Assembly (NCBI GenBank): GCA_963931865.1
Contig: OZ007511.1
Span: forward strand, 921,836 to 985,835
Direction of reading: 5' to 3'
From: Axinella damicornis
Taxonomy: Eukaryota > Porifera > Demospongiae > Axinellida > Axinellidae
DNA: 64,000 nucleotides
In this document: positions 1 to 10,066 of the stretch, in pieces
How positions within the stretch are numbered: position 1 is the first letter of the stretch
Layout: each line of letters opens with the position of its first letter
Notes under the pieces: generated by a model
Told to the model about the DNA's origin: nothing
Seen by the model: the letters and a program-made list of their open reading frames with translations, nothing else
Database searches by the model: none
Translations under genes and position numbers: made by a program

Positions 1-217
1 TTATAGCTATTCCATACAGGAAAAAGACCCATCACCTGGCTTTATTCCTAGCCAGAAGCACAGCAGATGACTGGGCCTTTGAATTTGACTCTCTCTACCC
101 TAGCCCCGTACCCATTTATTTACACTAAAATTAACTAGTCAGTCAAGGAATTCAACTATATATAAATATCATGTCCCCAACCATTCTGTGTCTGCAAGCG
201 TCTATATCTATACTCAC

Positions 218-947
218 AAGGAATTGGTACCGGCCCTGATGGGGCTACTACTGGCACCTGAGTAGCCCAGCTGTTGGCAGGCTACACCAGCATCAGTGAT
301 ACTAAATAGGTCATCACACACAGTCCCCCACTGTCCATTGATGTTGATCTCCAGTCGACCGGATGAGAAGCTGGAGCTCACAACTGACCCTCTTGCAAGC
401 CTCAAATCACCGCTTCTTTGAGCTACAGATAAAACAATGATCTTGAGAGCTATAGTCTTACTTCACTTAGTGCTGCTTTATGTTCTTGACTAACATTAGT
501 ATTGCATGTAAGGTTTCAAGATATTGCCTTAATTGTCATTCAAGAATTAATAGCTCTGATGTTACGGCAAGCAAAAAACGCTGGGGTGAGAAGGCCTGGG
601 TACAAGCTATTCTAGAACCAGACAATCACTTTGCAGTTAGCAGTCAAGTCTCGGGCAATATCCCAGTTCCATACTTATAAAGACTATAGATTGATCCTAA
701 GAGGCATGCCCAACTTTTGGAATCAGGGTGGCAGCACCCATAACCATCCAGCCGTTATTAACAACACACTTTTTACAAAAAGAGGAGGTTGCGAAATCAA
801 TACATATTATAGCTACAAGATCCTAATCCATCAACATATATACCTTTCCCCCAGTGAATTATTATTTCTCTTACCTGTTGTAGTGTCTGTGAAAGACAGA
901 AGAAAACTGGAAACACAGAACAGAATTGTAATTCCTGACAACATCAT
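218..947 (-). CDS. SRCR-domain secreted or membrane protein, 5' part (gene A)
   Basis: Two exons are visible. Exon 1 (947 down to 875) encodes a signal peptide beginning [14 protein letters not shown] and ends in phase 1 at a GTAAG donor. Exon 2 (422 down to 218) starts after an AG acceptor, encodes the first half of an SRCR domain ([25 protein letters not shown]) and ends in phase 2 at GTGAGT. The joined frame is open. The second SRCR half must lie to the left of the window. The same exon pair occurs in the minus-strand gene at 17493-21770 and, with a different signal peptide, in the plus-strand gene at 59298. SRCR domains bind extracellular protein or microbial ligands in many animals; the ligand here is unknown. 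The start is the first of two adjacent ATGs before the hydrophobic core. It is arranged head to head with receptor 1. Confidence 0.75.
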
Positions 948-2284
948 GCCGACCAAACACCGTACGTACCGCTATAATTATACTGTACGATGACGTCATG
1001 ACTAAAATGTAACGCGCAACTGCAGCTAGTTCTGCGCAGCAGACCAATTGATCCGGCAGGAAGTATGGCGAAGGGTTAGGGTATATATATTAGGGCCAGG
1101 GCCGGCTTCTGGATGCGTGCGCGTTTCCGGTACCTATACCTAATGTGTACTTCCTGCCGGACCAATATCCGCGTCGTGTTACTAACATCACGACTGTAGT
1201 GCAAGGTTATCATGGATCCAAGCAGCGTTACTGTATCTTGACTGCACCCATGCAGGGTGTTACTGTGACACAACAAACGAACTAGACCAGACGCTGCTTC
1301 CGGTTACACATCGCTTCAAACTGCAAACAGAAAACTTGCAACAGTTTAGCTATGTGCATGGCATGCATTTAACATGACCATACGGTGACCAATTACCAGT
1401 AAGAAATCTCAGGAATGTATGGCATATGTATAAACAGAAACCTATAGTGCCTTTAATAAGCATGGTTTCTGAAGTACTCTGAATTCTAATCTTGTATTGC
1501 TGTGAACTAACGAGGTAGACATAATATAGCTACAATTACAAGCGGAGACATAATTATCAAGAACTGCACGATTTGTTCATCTTGCAATAATGTGATGGGG
1601 GCTGGGACAGTGCAAGAACTGCACGAATCCATATAGCTACATGCAAGGAGACTTAGGAGAGACTTACATGATTGAATCTGTGCAGAAGTTTGCCTGTAAA
1701 GTTTGTCTGAAGTGCTGGGATCTGGACAATGATGCTATGTTGCACCTCCTGGGTATCACACATTTATCCACACACCGGCAATATACTTGAAACTAACTTG
1801 TCTGTACAAGGTACTTCATGGGTATTCCTATTTCCCCCCTGGTGTTTTTTTGCACATAACACTTTCTCACACTTGTGTAGTAGTAATTATGATGTAGTTC
1901 GTCCTTTTTGTCGTACTAATTACTTGTAGACCCCTCTATCATTCCTTTGTCCCCAATGTTGCTCATTCTTTACCTAACTCCATCAAAACTCCACACTCTC
2001 TATTTCTACTGAGATGTTTGTATCACTACCTCGGCTCACGTTGATATTAGCCTCTTAGCTATTCATGTGCCTTGTATTCACACAGAATTATATTATGGAA
2101 AAAAAAGATTCGAGGACGATCCATGCACAGATTCTGATGACGTTGAATATCCACAGCTAGCGCTGCTGCCCGTTATAAGTAAATTCATGCGCAACTGGTA
2201 GCTAATAATAATTATTTACGCAAACACGTGACAGTAGCTAACAACGTTTGTGAAGTGCCAACTGCTCGTAGTCGGTGAAGACAA
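948..2284. other. Intergenic region between divergent genes A and receptor 1
   Basis: About 1.3 kb between two head-to-head signal-peptide exons, so it should hold both promoters. Apart from an inverted-repeat element at 1046-1170 I see no coding exon or recognisable RNA gene. No convincing core-promoter motif could be assigned. Confidence 0.5.
1046..1170. mobile_element. Small MITE-like element, copy 1
   Basis: The ends are inverted repeats built on TCCGGCAGGAAGTA and TACTTCCTGCCGGA. The interior, including the GGCCAGGGCCGG segment and the GTTTCCGGTACC segment, recurs in reverse orientation at 2696-2826, which shows this is a dispersed element. It has no coding capacity. The left end is slightly degenerate (TTGATCC rather than TTGGTCC). 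Confidence 0.7.
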
Positions 2285-5200
2285 ATGACCACGGCTGTAC
2301 CTTGCCCGCTGATTGCCACACTGTGGTGCTTGTGTGCAGTTTTGACCGCCATTGTGACCCCGAGTCTGCAATTCCAACATGGTGAAGTCTAGCCACGCCC
2401 TTGTTTTAGCTGCATGCATGTTGCTCCTTGTGAGCCGGAGGGAGGAGCACGTACTAGCTACCCCCTCGCACCAGGAAGTAGGGCTGACTATATAGCGCGA
2501 GTCAAACCGGCAATAATTCATGTACTAACATCTCACTATTAGCTGTAGCTTGCATGCTTTGGATTGTCCCATTGCAGTGTTCATTTTTTCTTTCTGTTTA
2601 CACACAGAGTGTTTAGTGTATGGATGAAGCCCCCTAGCCATGAGGCTAATATGAAGGCTGTCCTGTTTAGTATAGGGCTCAATAATCTCGTCAACGTGGA
2701 TATTGGTCCGGCAGGAAGTACATACTCTAGGTATAGGTACCGGAAACGCACGTGCATCTAGAACCGGCCCTGGCCCTAATATATACCCTAACCCATTGCC
2801 CTACTTCCTGCCGGACCAATATCCACTTCGTAATCTCGTGCCCAGACCACACCCCCTCGCGAGGGGGTGTGGTCTGGGCATGAGACTAAGGTTCAAGTGG
2901 ACACTACCTTGCTCGTATACGCTCTCTGAGTCACAGACAAAGGGCGGAAGTCTATAGGAAACATAATAATGTAGAAATTGGGAAGATACTTCATTGCTTG
3001 GCTGTCATGTGTCTGTACTGCTGTCTGTACTGCTGTCTGTCTGTACTGCTGTCTGTACTGCTGCATGTCCGATACTGCTGTCTGTACTGCTGTCTGTACT
3101 GCTGTCTGTACTGCTTGTCTGTACTGCTGTCTGTCTGTCCTGCTGTCTGTACTGCTGCGCCCATGCTGTGCACGTATGTATTTGTTTGTATTATACTTTC
3201 AGGTGATTACTTACTGGTTGGAAATGGAGCATTCGTATCAACGGTGGATTTGGATGGAACACATACTAGCATGGAAAGGCCATACGATACAGCTGCCGTA
3301 GTTGCGGTTGATTTTGACTACAGGTAAGTCATGTATACATTGCAGCTACAGAATCAATGATGCATGGAACTGTGCCATGAAGAATACACTGGAACAGCCT
3401 AGCCTCATTCCCAGGATAAGAATACACTGGAACAGCCTAGCCTCATTCCCAGGATAAGAATACACTGGAACAGCCTAGCCTCATTCCCAGGATAAGAATA
3501 CACTGGAACAGCCTAGCCTCATTCCCAGGATAAGAATACACTGGAACAGCCTAGCCTCGTTCCCAGGCTAGGAATACACTGGAACAGCTAGCACAGGAAC
3601 ACAGATGCATGCAAGGACATCATTGCAAATTGTTTGCATTCATACATCCACTCACTTATTCAAGCCTGTTGTGCAAACACAATAGCTATTTTGTTGTGCA
3701 AACACAATAGCTATTTTGTTGTGCAAACACAATAGCTATCTTGCCAGTATTATTATTATTTTGGTAGCCATTTTTTACGAATGGGTGAGCAAATGGTGCA
3801 AATGCAAGGAACTTTGGTGCCCATTAATTCAGGCCTGCATCTACCAGTAGTATTTGTTGTGCCTGAGTCCTGTGTGTAATGTTATTAGTGGATACTGTAC
3901 TATGTGGAACTGAAACTGTATAATTGCAGTATAATTCAGTACCGTTCATGCTTGCAGAGACGAATTTTGGTTTTGGTCAGATGCTCTACGGAAGTCCCTC
4001 CAAGTGTCAAATTTCAGTGCAGTTGGAATAACAACTTTGATCAACTCCAGAACAACCATGCCATGTACGTTTACATTAACACAACACGCACATGCACACG
4101 CACGCGCGCACACACACACACACACACATTACACACGCACTATAATGCCATGCCACACATACACTCACATGCACACGCACACACACACGCACACACACAC
4201 ACACACATACACACACACACACTACACTACACTGCACTGGCACACACATGCATATTTTCCACACACTTTAGATGATATAGCGTGGGATTGGATCAGCCAA
4301 AAGCTATACTGGACAGACTATGCGGAGCAAGAAATTGAGGTGTATGACTTTGTCAACTTCTATCGAAAAGTCATTCTCTATACTGGAAACACATCTGCCC
4401 CCCTTGGCATCATTGTTGACCCTCAAAACGGGTGAGTATTATGCTTCTCAGTAGCACTAGAGTGGATGCACAACAAATTGCACTTACATAATTATTACTT
4501 ATGCATGTCAACCGCTCTTTAGTTAGAGCTTTAGCAATTAGCATGAGTTTGTAACTGACTTTCTTTCATTATAGCAAGTCATTGAAGTTGCTCCCTCCCA
4601 TACCAAGGATATTATAAGCTCATTATCAAGGTGTAATAGCAGCAATGTTATATGCACTTTGGTTTTTTTCAGTCTGTGATTCAAAACAGCAGTTGCAAGA
4701 TGTAGCTAAAGGACTTGTACTTATAATGCACCATTCCTGATTCTCAATGTCAGACATCCACTTGCGCCCATAAACAAGGTTCAAGGTTTAGTTTTGATAG
4801 GGGGCTGTGCTTGTACTAATGGATTCAATCTCTGTTTGGATACGTCTAGGTGGTTGTATTGGACAGATGTGAATGAGCCTGCTAAAATTGAGCGAACATC
4901 AATGGATGGAAATTCTAGGATGGTGCTACATGACTCTGGCCTGTCACTTCCCATCGGAATAACAATTGATTATGCTTCACAGACTCTCTATTGGATAGAC
5001 AGGAGCCAACAAAGAATTGAAAGTTCAGGTGTTGATGGCTCCAATCGTCAGACTCTTACCCCTGTGGATGTCGTTAACCCATGGGGAATTGCATACTATA
5101 ACGGAACTCTATATTGGACGGACACTACCAATGGAAGCCAGACTATCTATACAGCATCTGCTGAAAGTGTTCCTTCTCACAGGAACCTCCTCAACTTTAC

Positions 5201-6494
5201 ATTTCCCAGTAATCCATTAGGTATACAGGTGGTCAGCTTGGCACGCCAGCCACAGGGTATGTACTCTACTCACAATTATGTCCAGAAAACATGTGCTGGT
5301 ATCTGTACGTGAAAGTAGCTAGCGACCTTCATGAATTGTTTAAATTTGTTGGAACTAGACTAGATATTATCTACTAGCTGCTTCTCATTATGCAGTAACA
5401 AGATTTAAACCCAGCCACAGTATTGTGAGACCAGCTGAGCATTATGCTTCTGTTGTAAAGAGCTTAGTAATATACAATATTCTTGTAAGATCTATAATAG
5501 ATTGCACTACATGTAAGCTACAAAATTAAGAAGAGAATAATTATGACCATGCACATAATTTATTATTATCTCATCCAATCCTGGGGGAAGTAGAGCCTCC
5601 ATCCCCACCCTAACGGGCATTTGGTAATTCATAGATGCCCATTCATGTATTTACAGGTGTGAATCCTTGTGGCAGCAGCAATGGAGGGTGTCAGTACATT
5701 TGTCTACTGAGTGCGGAGGCTTCTGACGGGTACACCTGTGCATGTCCTGATGATCTGATCCGGGATAGCAACGGCCGGGATTGCTCCAGTAAGCAGATTG
5801 TGACCATTGTCCCACAAACACATACCAATAGAGAGTATAGAACAAGGAATCTATCATCCACATCTCATACACCATTCAGTGCCCATCAGAGGCCAGCTGA
5901 GGCTTGTCCAGGGTAACTACACCTCCTCCACTCTGACATCTGGTCGTCTGGAGATCTACCTCAATGGACAGTGGGGGACAGTGTGTGAAGACTTATGGGG
6001 ACAAGATGAGTCAGATGTAGCCTGTCGGCAACTTGGATATACCAGTGCAACAGCATTTGGGAGAAGCGTTGACGAAGGGTCAGCAATAAACATTCTATGC
6101 CATTTGAAGTTGTGTATACTTATTTACAAGATGACTAAGTCGAAATGACTTAGTTTGGAGAACTATCAGAGTGTATTGTTGACCTTGTTTGTTGAACTGA
6201 TTGCAGGTTTGCTATAGGCAGAGGGCCTATCTGGCTAGACGATGTGGTCTGTCTTTCTGGAGACACCAATTTGCTCTCATGTTTTTATGAGTCAGCAGAG
6301 TATGTCTGCACACACAGTGAAGATATTGGTCTATACTGCGGTACGTATGAGTATCACTACCTACAAGAATGATCATTGAACTAACTCAAAGTAATTGACC
6401 ATCACCATTGTAGCCAAAATTGACAATCAAAAGATTTACTCACGCACACACTCTCTCACACCACACACTCTCTCACACCACACACCCTCTCACA

Positions 6495-6569
<75 letters not shown>

Positions 6570-7163
6570 CGTGCACACACAGATACAACCATGACAGGAA
6601 CAGCAGGTCTCTCTACTGCTGCCATTGCTGGGATTGCTATTGCAGCCATTTTAGCTGCAATTGGACTTTTTGTGTTCTTCTGCTTTGTGACATGCTGCTG
6701 CTGTGTCTTCTGTAGGCAAAGCCAGTCCAAAACTATCTCGACCCCTCAATCTGCTACGTCCCATAATGAGTATATACCACCAACAGTACCACAGAGGCAA
6801 CAACAGCAACCGCCACAACAACAACAACAACAACAACAACAGCAGCAGCAGCAACTGCCACAACAACAACAACAGTACAGTGGTCATGAACCCTTAGCTT
6901 ACCTCATTGACTATTCCTCTCAGGCTCCTCCCTATCTGGGCTATACCGGGGCACCACCATATCAGCAAGAAGCCGGCATAGGAGGCACTGACCTCTATTC
7001 TCCCCAAATCCCCCCTACTACACAGCTCCTTCCGGGTTCTGGCATTGAAGGAATAACCTCCTACTCCCAGCAACCAGCTCCATTGAGAGGAACTGCACAC
7101 TCCCTCTCCGCCTACCCTCCCCCTGACTCCCAGCTGTCCAGTATTCCCAACTATAGGGAGTGA
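2285..7163 (+). CDS. YWTD propeller-EGF-SRCR single-pass receptor with polyQ tail (receptor 1)
   Basis: Exons: 2285-2381 (signal peptide, [14 protein letters not shown]), 3203-3323, 3958-4064, 4272-4431, 4850-5256 (propeller blades; KLYWTDY, WLYWTDV, TLYWIDR, TLYWTDT), 5657-5788 ([17 protein letters not shown]), 5880-6078 and 6207-6340 (SRCR halves, six cysteines, group A pattern), 6583-7163 (transmembrane helix, CCCC cluster, polyQ/Pro tail, stop TGA). All splice phases agree and the sum is 1938 nt, about 645 aa. The YWTD-EGF unit is the ligand-releasing module of LDLR/LRP proteins; joining it to SRCR and a membrane anchor is unusual. Unlike its two paralogues it lacks the exon carrying a Lys-Arg-Gln-Thr site; exon 1 splices in phase directly to 3203. 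The tail has APPY motifs but no PPxY. Exon 1 is the least certain part. Confidence 0.85.
2696..2826. mobile_element. Small MITE-like element, copy 2
   Basis: This copy has nearly perfect terminal inverted repeats starting GTGGATATTGGTCCGGCAGG and ending with its complement. It is about 131 bp and matches 1046-1170 in reverse orientation. It lies in intron 1 of receptor 1, where the paralogues carry an extra exon. No clear target-site duplication was seen. Confidence 0.75.
2839..2880. repeat. Perfect 42-bp palindrome
   Basis: The two 21-bp arms (TGCCCAGACCACACC...) meet at CTCGCGAG with no loop, and the symmetry continues outward as TCTCG/TGAGA after one mismatch. Related fragments (GTCTGGGCACGAGACTA) occur near 17190 and 19515, so it is probably the collapsed end of a dispersed foldback element. 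Confidence 0.8.
3010..3163. repeat. CTGTCTGTACTG minisatellite
   Basis: Imperfect tandem copies of CTGTCTGTACTG and CTGTACTG lie in intron 1 of receptor 1, ending about 40 bp before the exon at 3203. Long ORFs across it in several frames are repeat artefacts. Confidence 0.85.
3382..3595. repeat. 38-bp tandem repeat, about 5.5 copies
   Basis: The unit begins GAATACACTGGAACAGCC and includes TAGCCTCATTCCCAGG, the terminal sequence of a MITE family found elsewhere in the window. The period is exactly 38 (3382, 3420, 3458, 3496, 3534). The last copy diverges. It is intronic. Confidence 0.9.
3668..3741. repeat. 25-bp tandem repeat, three copies
   Basis: Three head-to-tail copies of GTTGTGCAAACACAATAGCT plus TTTT-type spacers, in the same intron of receptor 1 as the 38-bp repeat. 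Confidence 0.85.
4083..4234. repeat. CA-rich microsatellite in receptor 1 intron
   Basis: Interrupted (CA)n runs fill the intron between exons 3958-4064 and 4272-4431. A CA/GT-rich tract sits in the equivalent intron of receptor 2 (about 31150-31480). Confidence 0.9.
6483..6582. repeat. (CA)n microsatellite ending at the TM-exon acceptor
   Basis: An almost pure (CA)n run leads directly into the acceptor CACACACAG before the transmembrane exon at 6583, so the 3' splice site has no ordinary pyrimidine tract. The partial copy of this gene at 23.9-25.0 kb has an even longer run (24322-24420) at the same place. Confidence 0.9.
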
Positions 7164-7349
7164 ATGGCATCTGCACGATGATATAGTTATAATTATTGCT
7201 GCTTGTTTCTTGTTTATGGTACATGTATGCATACTGTGTTATTGGATGCTCTATTCTGCACAAATTGGCTGATACTTCATAATCTGCATGGGAAAGATAT
7301 GGCACGCCATGCACGATAGTCACTAACGCCATGTCATGCGTATACACAA

Positions 7350-7772
7350 TTATACTTGTTGAACAGTCACAGGGACAGGTTGTCCCATGGCCAACTGGGA
7401 GGGGTATGGATTGTATGGTGCCGTCGGGACGGGACCAACCACATGCATACATTCCTTAGTAGTTAATTTCCTTACGACTGGAGGGCTGATCTGGTGGTGT
7501 TTGTTCCTCTTGACCACGACGCAGCCAGCAATAACACAGATGCAGCAGATAGGGAGGCAGCTACAGGCCACTGCCACACTAACACCCGCAATGACAATCT
7601 TCACTGTTGTGGAGAAGAGCCCGAAGAAGAAGGGGATGATGGACCGGCTATGTTGAAGCAGTGTTCTTCATCGCTGTTGTCTCCACAGTTATCCAATCCA
7701 TCACACTCGTGCTGCAGTGGAATGCAGAGCCTGAGGGCATTGCCACATACGAAGATGCCACCAGGATGAGTA
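7350..7772 (-). pseudogene. Broken LDLa-TM gene, convergent with receptor 1
   Basis: Read on the minus strand from 7772 it encodes an LDLa module ([20 protein letters not shown]) and then, in another frame, a hydrophobic segment ([13 protein letters not shown]...) with a KRNKHHQ basic stop and a Pro/Tyr tail. Compared with the intact copy at 25132-25586, about 7 bp are lost just after the acceptor, removing the first LDLa cysteine and shifting the frame, and about 4 bp are lost in a GAA-type run near 7630, separating LDLa from the transmembrane segment. No signal-peptide or upstream LDLa exons were found between here and the retrotransposon. I call it a pseudogene; an unusual intron bridging the frames is less likely. 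Confidence 0.7.
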
Positions 7773-8420
7773 CTGTAGGAGGAGAGGACAAGATGACTAT
7801 GGAACAACTCAGCGGTCATTTACGAGCATAATAATGGTATGCGTTTGTGTGTATGTATGGGGGGGGGGGGGGCAGATATGTCCCTTCAGACTTTAGTGTT
7901 CATGTGGATAAAAATCAGACTAAGTCTTGGTGCATAATTTTACGCTTCTGGTTGGTGCCGAACAGCAAGTCAACTATATATGGCATCAATATGGCTAGGT
8001 CTTGCAACTACTTGGGATCACATGCGTGCACAGCAATAGAAGGTTGGGGGGGGGGGGGGGGGGGGGGAGAACATTGGCAGCGAAGTACGGAGGCGCGCAG
8101 CGGCCGCAAAACAGCCGCGGGGTGTTGGTATTTCGCGCGAAGCGTAGAAACCTTTTTACCCAGGCACGATTTTCGGTTATCAGGAAGCCCTCTCGTAGCG
8201 CGCTATAGCATCTCCGCATACTTTGAATTGACTGACTGACTGACTACACAATATTTCTAGGGTGGTGTTGGGTGGGGCACACAACCCCCCCCCCCCCCCC
8301 CCCCCCCCCCAGTACCGCCACTGGGGTTCAAACTGCACTGAGAGTGGGCAGAAGAAACCGAACCTCACCCAACCCCGGAAGGTGAAGTCAAGCAGAAAAC
8401 GCCCATATCTAGATGACTGA
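7773..8420. other. Non-coding spacer with G and C homopolymers
   Basis: It holds poly-G at 7859-7872 and 8046-8067 and poly-C at 8285-8310. The stretch up to about 7922 is still homologous to the sequence just outside 25.70 kb, so the segmental duplication ends inside it. No exon is supported. Confidence 0.6.
8416..8420. other. Target-site duplication ACTGA, left
   Basis: The pentamer directly abuts the left LTR and is repeated at 12883-12887 beyond the right LTR. Five bases is the usual integrase stagger for many LTR retroelements. Confidence 0.95.
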
Positions 8421-8590
8421 TGTTATGCCGCACCCGAACTTCAGCTAGGTCGAACTCCAGCTAGGTCACAGTAGAAAAGTAATCTCTTTTTTTACGAGCT
8501 CGAACAATACACAATATAATTATGATGACGTACACAATATGATGACATACATTTCCTGGTTACATAAACCAATAACGCCAATACATTACA
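8421..8590 (-). repeat. 3' LTR of the retrotransposon
   Basis: A 170-bp copy of the terminal repeat, identical to 12713-12882 except at two positions (in the GTAGAAAAG and TACATAAACC segments). It has TG...CA ends. At 170 bp it is short for a Ty3/gypsy LTR. Confidence 0.95.
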
Positions 8591-8604
8591 ATCCTCCTTC
8601 TCTA
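8591..8604 (-). other. Polypurine tract
   Basis: On the minus strand the sequence AGAGAAGGAGGAT sits immediately before the 3' LTR, as expected for the plus-strand DNA primer of an LTR retroelement. Confidence 0.8.
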
Positions 8605-8626
8605 GTTTACAACACACCAAATTAAA

Positions 8627-10066
8627 CTAAAAAGATACAGTAGGTCGTTCTGATGAAATCTCAATAGCACTCGGGTCGACATCAGACACTGGAATTGACA
8701 GATTTTCTGAGTTCTGAGTCCCAGTCTGAGGTACTACCTGCGAACTGTTCTGTTCAGTAACAACGGTCTCAGGCTCAGCACCAGTGCATGGGCTTGGAAT
8801 GTCCTCCAGTGCAGCATCAGCGGCAGGACTATCAGTCTCACAGTTATCTGTCCGAACACGGAGCTGATCACCATGTCGGCGTACGACTCGATTGTCAGTT
8901 AGACGGATCCTGTACAACGCAGATCCCTCAAGGCCTACCACCAGTCCTGGCAGCCATAGGGGACCTTGACCATAATTCCTGGCATACACTGTGCCACCAA
9001 CAACAAACTGCCGTGTCCTCGAATGAGCATCATGAGCCCGTTTCTGACGATCCTGAGATTGCTGAACTTTGCTGTTCAGGTCTGGACGTAGCAGGTCTAA
9101 CTGGGTACGTAGTTTCCTGCCCATCATCAACTCTGCAGGTGATGAACCCATGGAACTATGCGGAGTGATGCGATATCTCAACAAAAACTGTGACAATCGT
9201 GTGTTCAACGATCCAGACTTTAGACGTTTGAGCCCCTCCTTAAAAGTCTGAACGGCTCTTTCAACGAGTCCATTCGACGCAGGATGATACGGAGGTGAGC
9301 GGATATGACGTATCCCGTTCTTCTTCAAGAACTCAGCAAACTCTTCACTCGTAAATGTCGCGGCGTTGTCCGATACAATCACTTCTGGTAACCCCAATGC
9401 TGCAAACGATTTCCGCAAAAGTTCAATGGTTGCAGCGGAAGTTGAAGTACTAGTGGCATGGACCTCCAACCACTTCGAACGTGCATCGACTATCAAGAGA
9501 AACATCTTTCCTTCCACTGGCCCAGCATAGTCGATGTGGACTCTCGACCAAACTTTCTCAGGCAATGACCAAGGGTGAAGTGGCACTACTGGTGGAGACT
9601 TCCTCGTGGACTGGCAAGTGTGACACTCTTTCACACACACCTCAATATCCTTGTCCAATCCCGGCCACCACATGTACCCTCTGGCAAGAGACTTCATTCT
9701 TGCCATCCCTGGATGTGCCTCATGGAGTAGATCCAATGCCTGTTTCCTCCCCTTTTTGGGAACCACCACTCTGCACCCCCACAATACACACCCCCCCTCT
9801 GTACTCAATTCATACCTCCTTCGGAAAAAGGGCAGAAGGTCTTGACTGTCCTCCCTGTCCTCGGCTGGCCATCCCTCTTGCACCCGTCTCCTGACCACTG
9901 AGAGTACTGGGTCATTGTCTGTCCAGACTCTAATCCGAGAACTGGAGAGTGGTGTGGAATCCAAGTAGTTCACAAGATGAACAACTTCAGGAGGTCTCGG
10001 GACTTCCAGATGGGGCATGGGAAGGGGTAGTCGGCTTAGTGCATCAGCATTAGCCATGTTCTTGCC
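8627..10066 (-). CDS. Retrotransposon integrase segment of pol
   Basis: This continues the pol frame after the TAG at 10067-10069. It starts with the conserved NADALSRLP linker that follows RNase H in Ty3/gypsy elements. Next comes an HHCC zinc-binding region (HEAHPGMARMKS, then CVKECHTC) and the DDE core: Asp in HIDYAGP, Asp in SDNAATF and Glu in NGLVERAVQ. A C-terminal module of beta-rich sequence (LYRIRLTDNRVVRRH) follows, and no chromodomain is evident. The protein would catalyse insertion of the reverse-transcribed copy. Separated from its normal start by the stop codon, it would need readthrough or is dead. Confidence 0.93.
   Translation of the reverse strand, partial: GKNMANADALSRLPLPMPHLEVPRPPEVVHLVNYLDSTPLSSSRIRVWTDNDPVLSVVRRRVQEGWPAEDREDSQDLLPFFRRRYELSTEGGCVLWGCRVVVPKKGRKQALDLLHEAHPGMARMKSLARGYMWWPGLDKDIEVCVKECHTCQSTRKSPPVVPLHPWSLPEKVWSRVHIDYAGPVEGKMFLLIVDARSKWLEVHATSTSTSAATIELLRKSFAALGLPEVIVSDNAATFTSEEFAEFLKKNGIRHIRSPPYHPASNGLVERAVQTFKEGLKRLKSGSLNTRLSQFLLRYRITPHSSMGSSPAELMMGRKLRTQLDLLRPDLNSKVQQSQDRQKRAHDAHSRTRQFVVGGTVYARNYGQGPLWLPGLVVGLEGSALYRIRLTDNRVVRRHGDQLRVRTDNCETDSPAADAALEDIPSPCTGAEPETVVTEQNSSQVVPQTGTQNSENLSIPVSDVDPSAIEISSERPTVSF

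Noticed and set aside
2604..2662. Possible linker exon of receptor 1
   Set aside because: It follows an AG acceptor, but the phase-compatible frame meets a stop within a few codons and shows no similarity to the paralogous exons.
8788..9168. Plus-strand ORFs over the retrotransposon
   Set aside because: They are shadows of the minus-strand pol gene, which has the conserved motifs.
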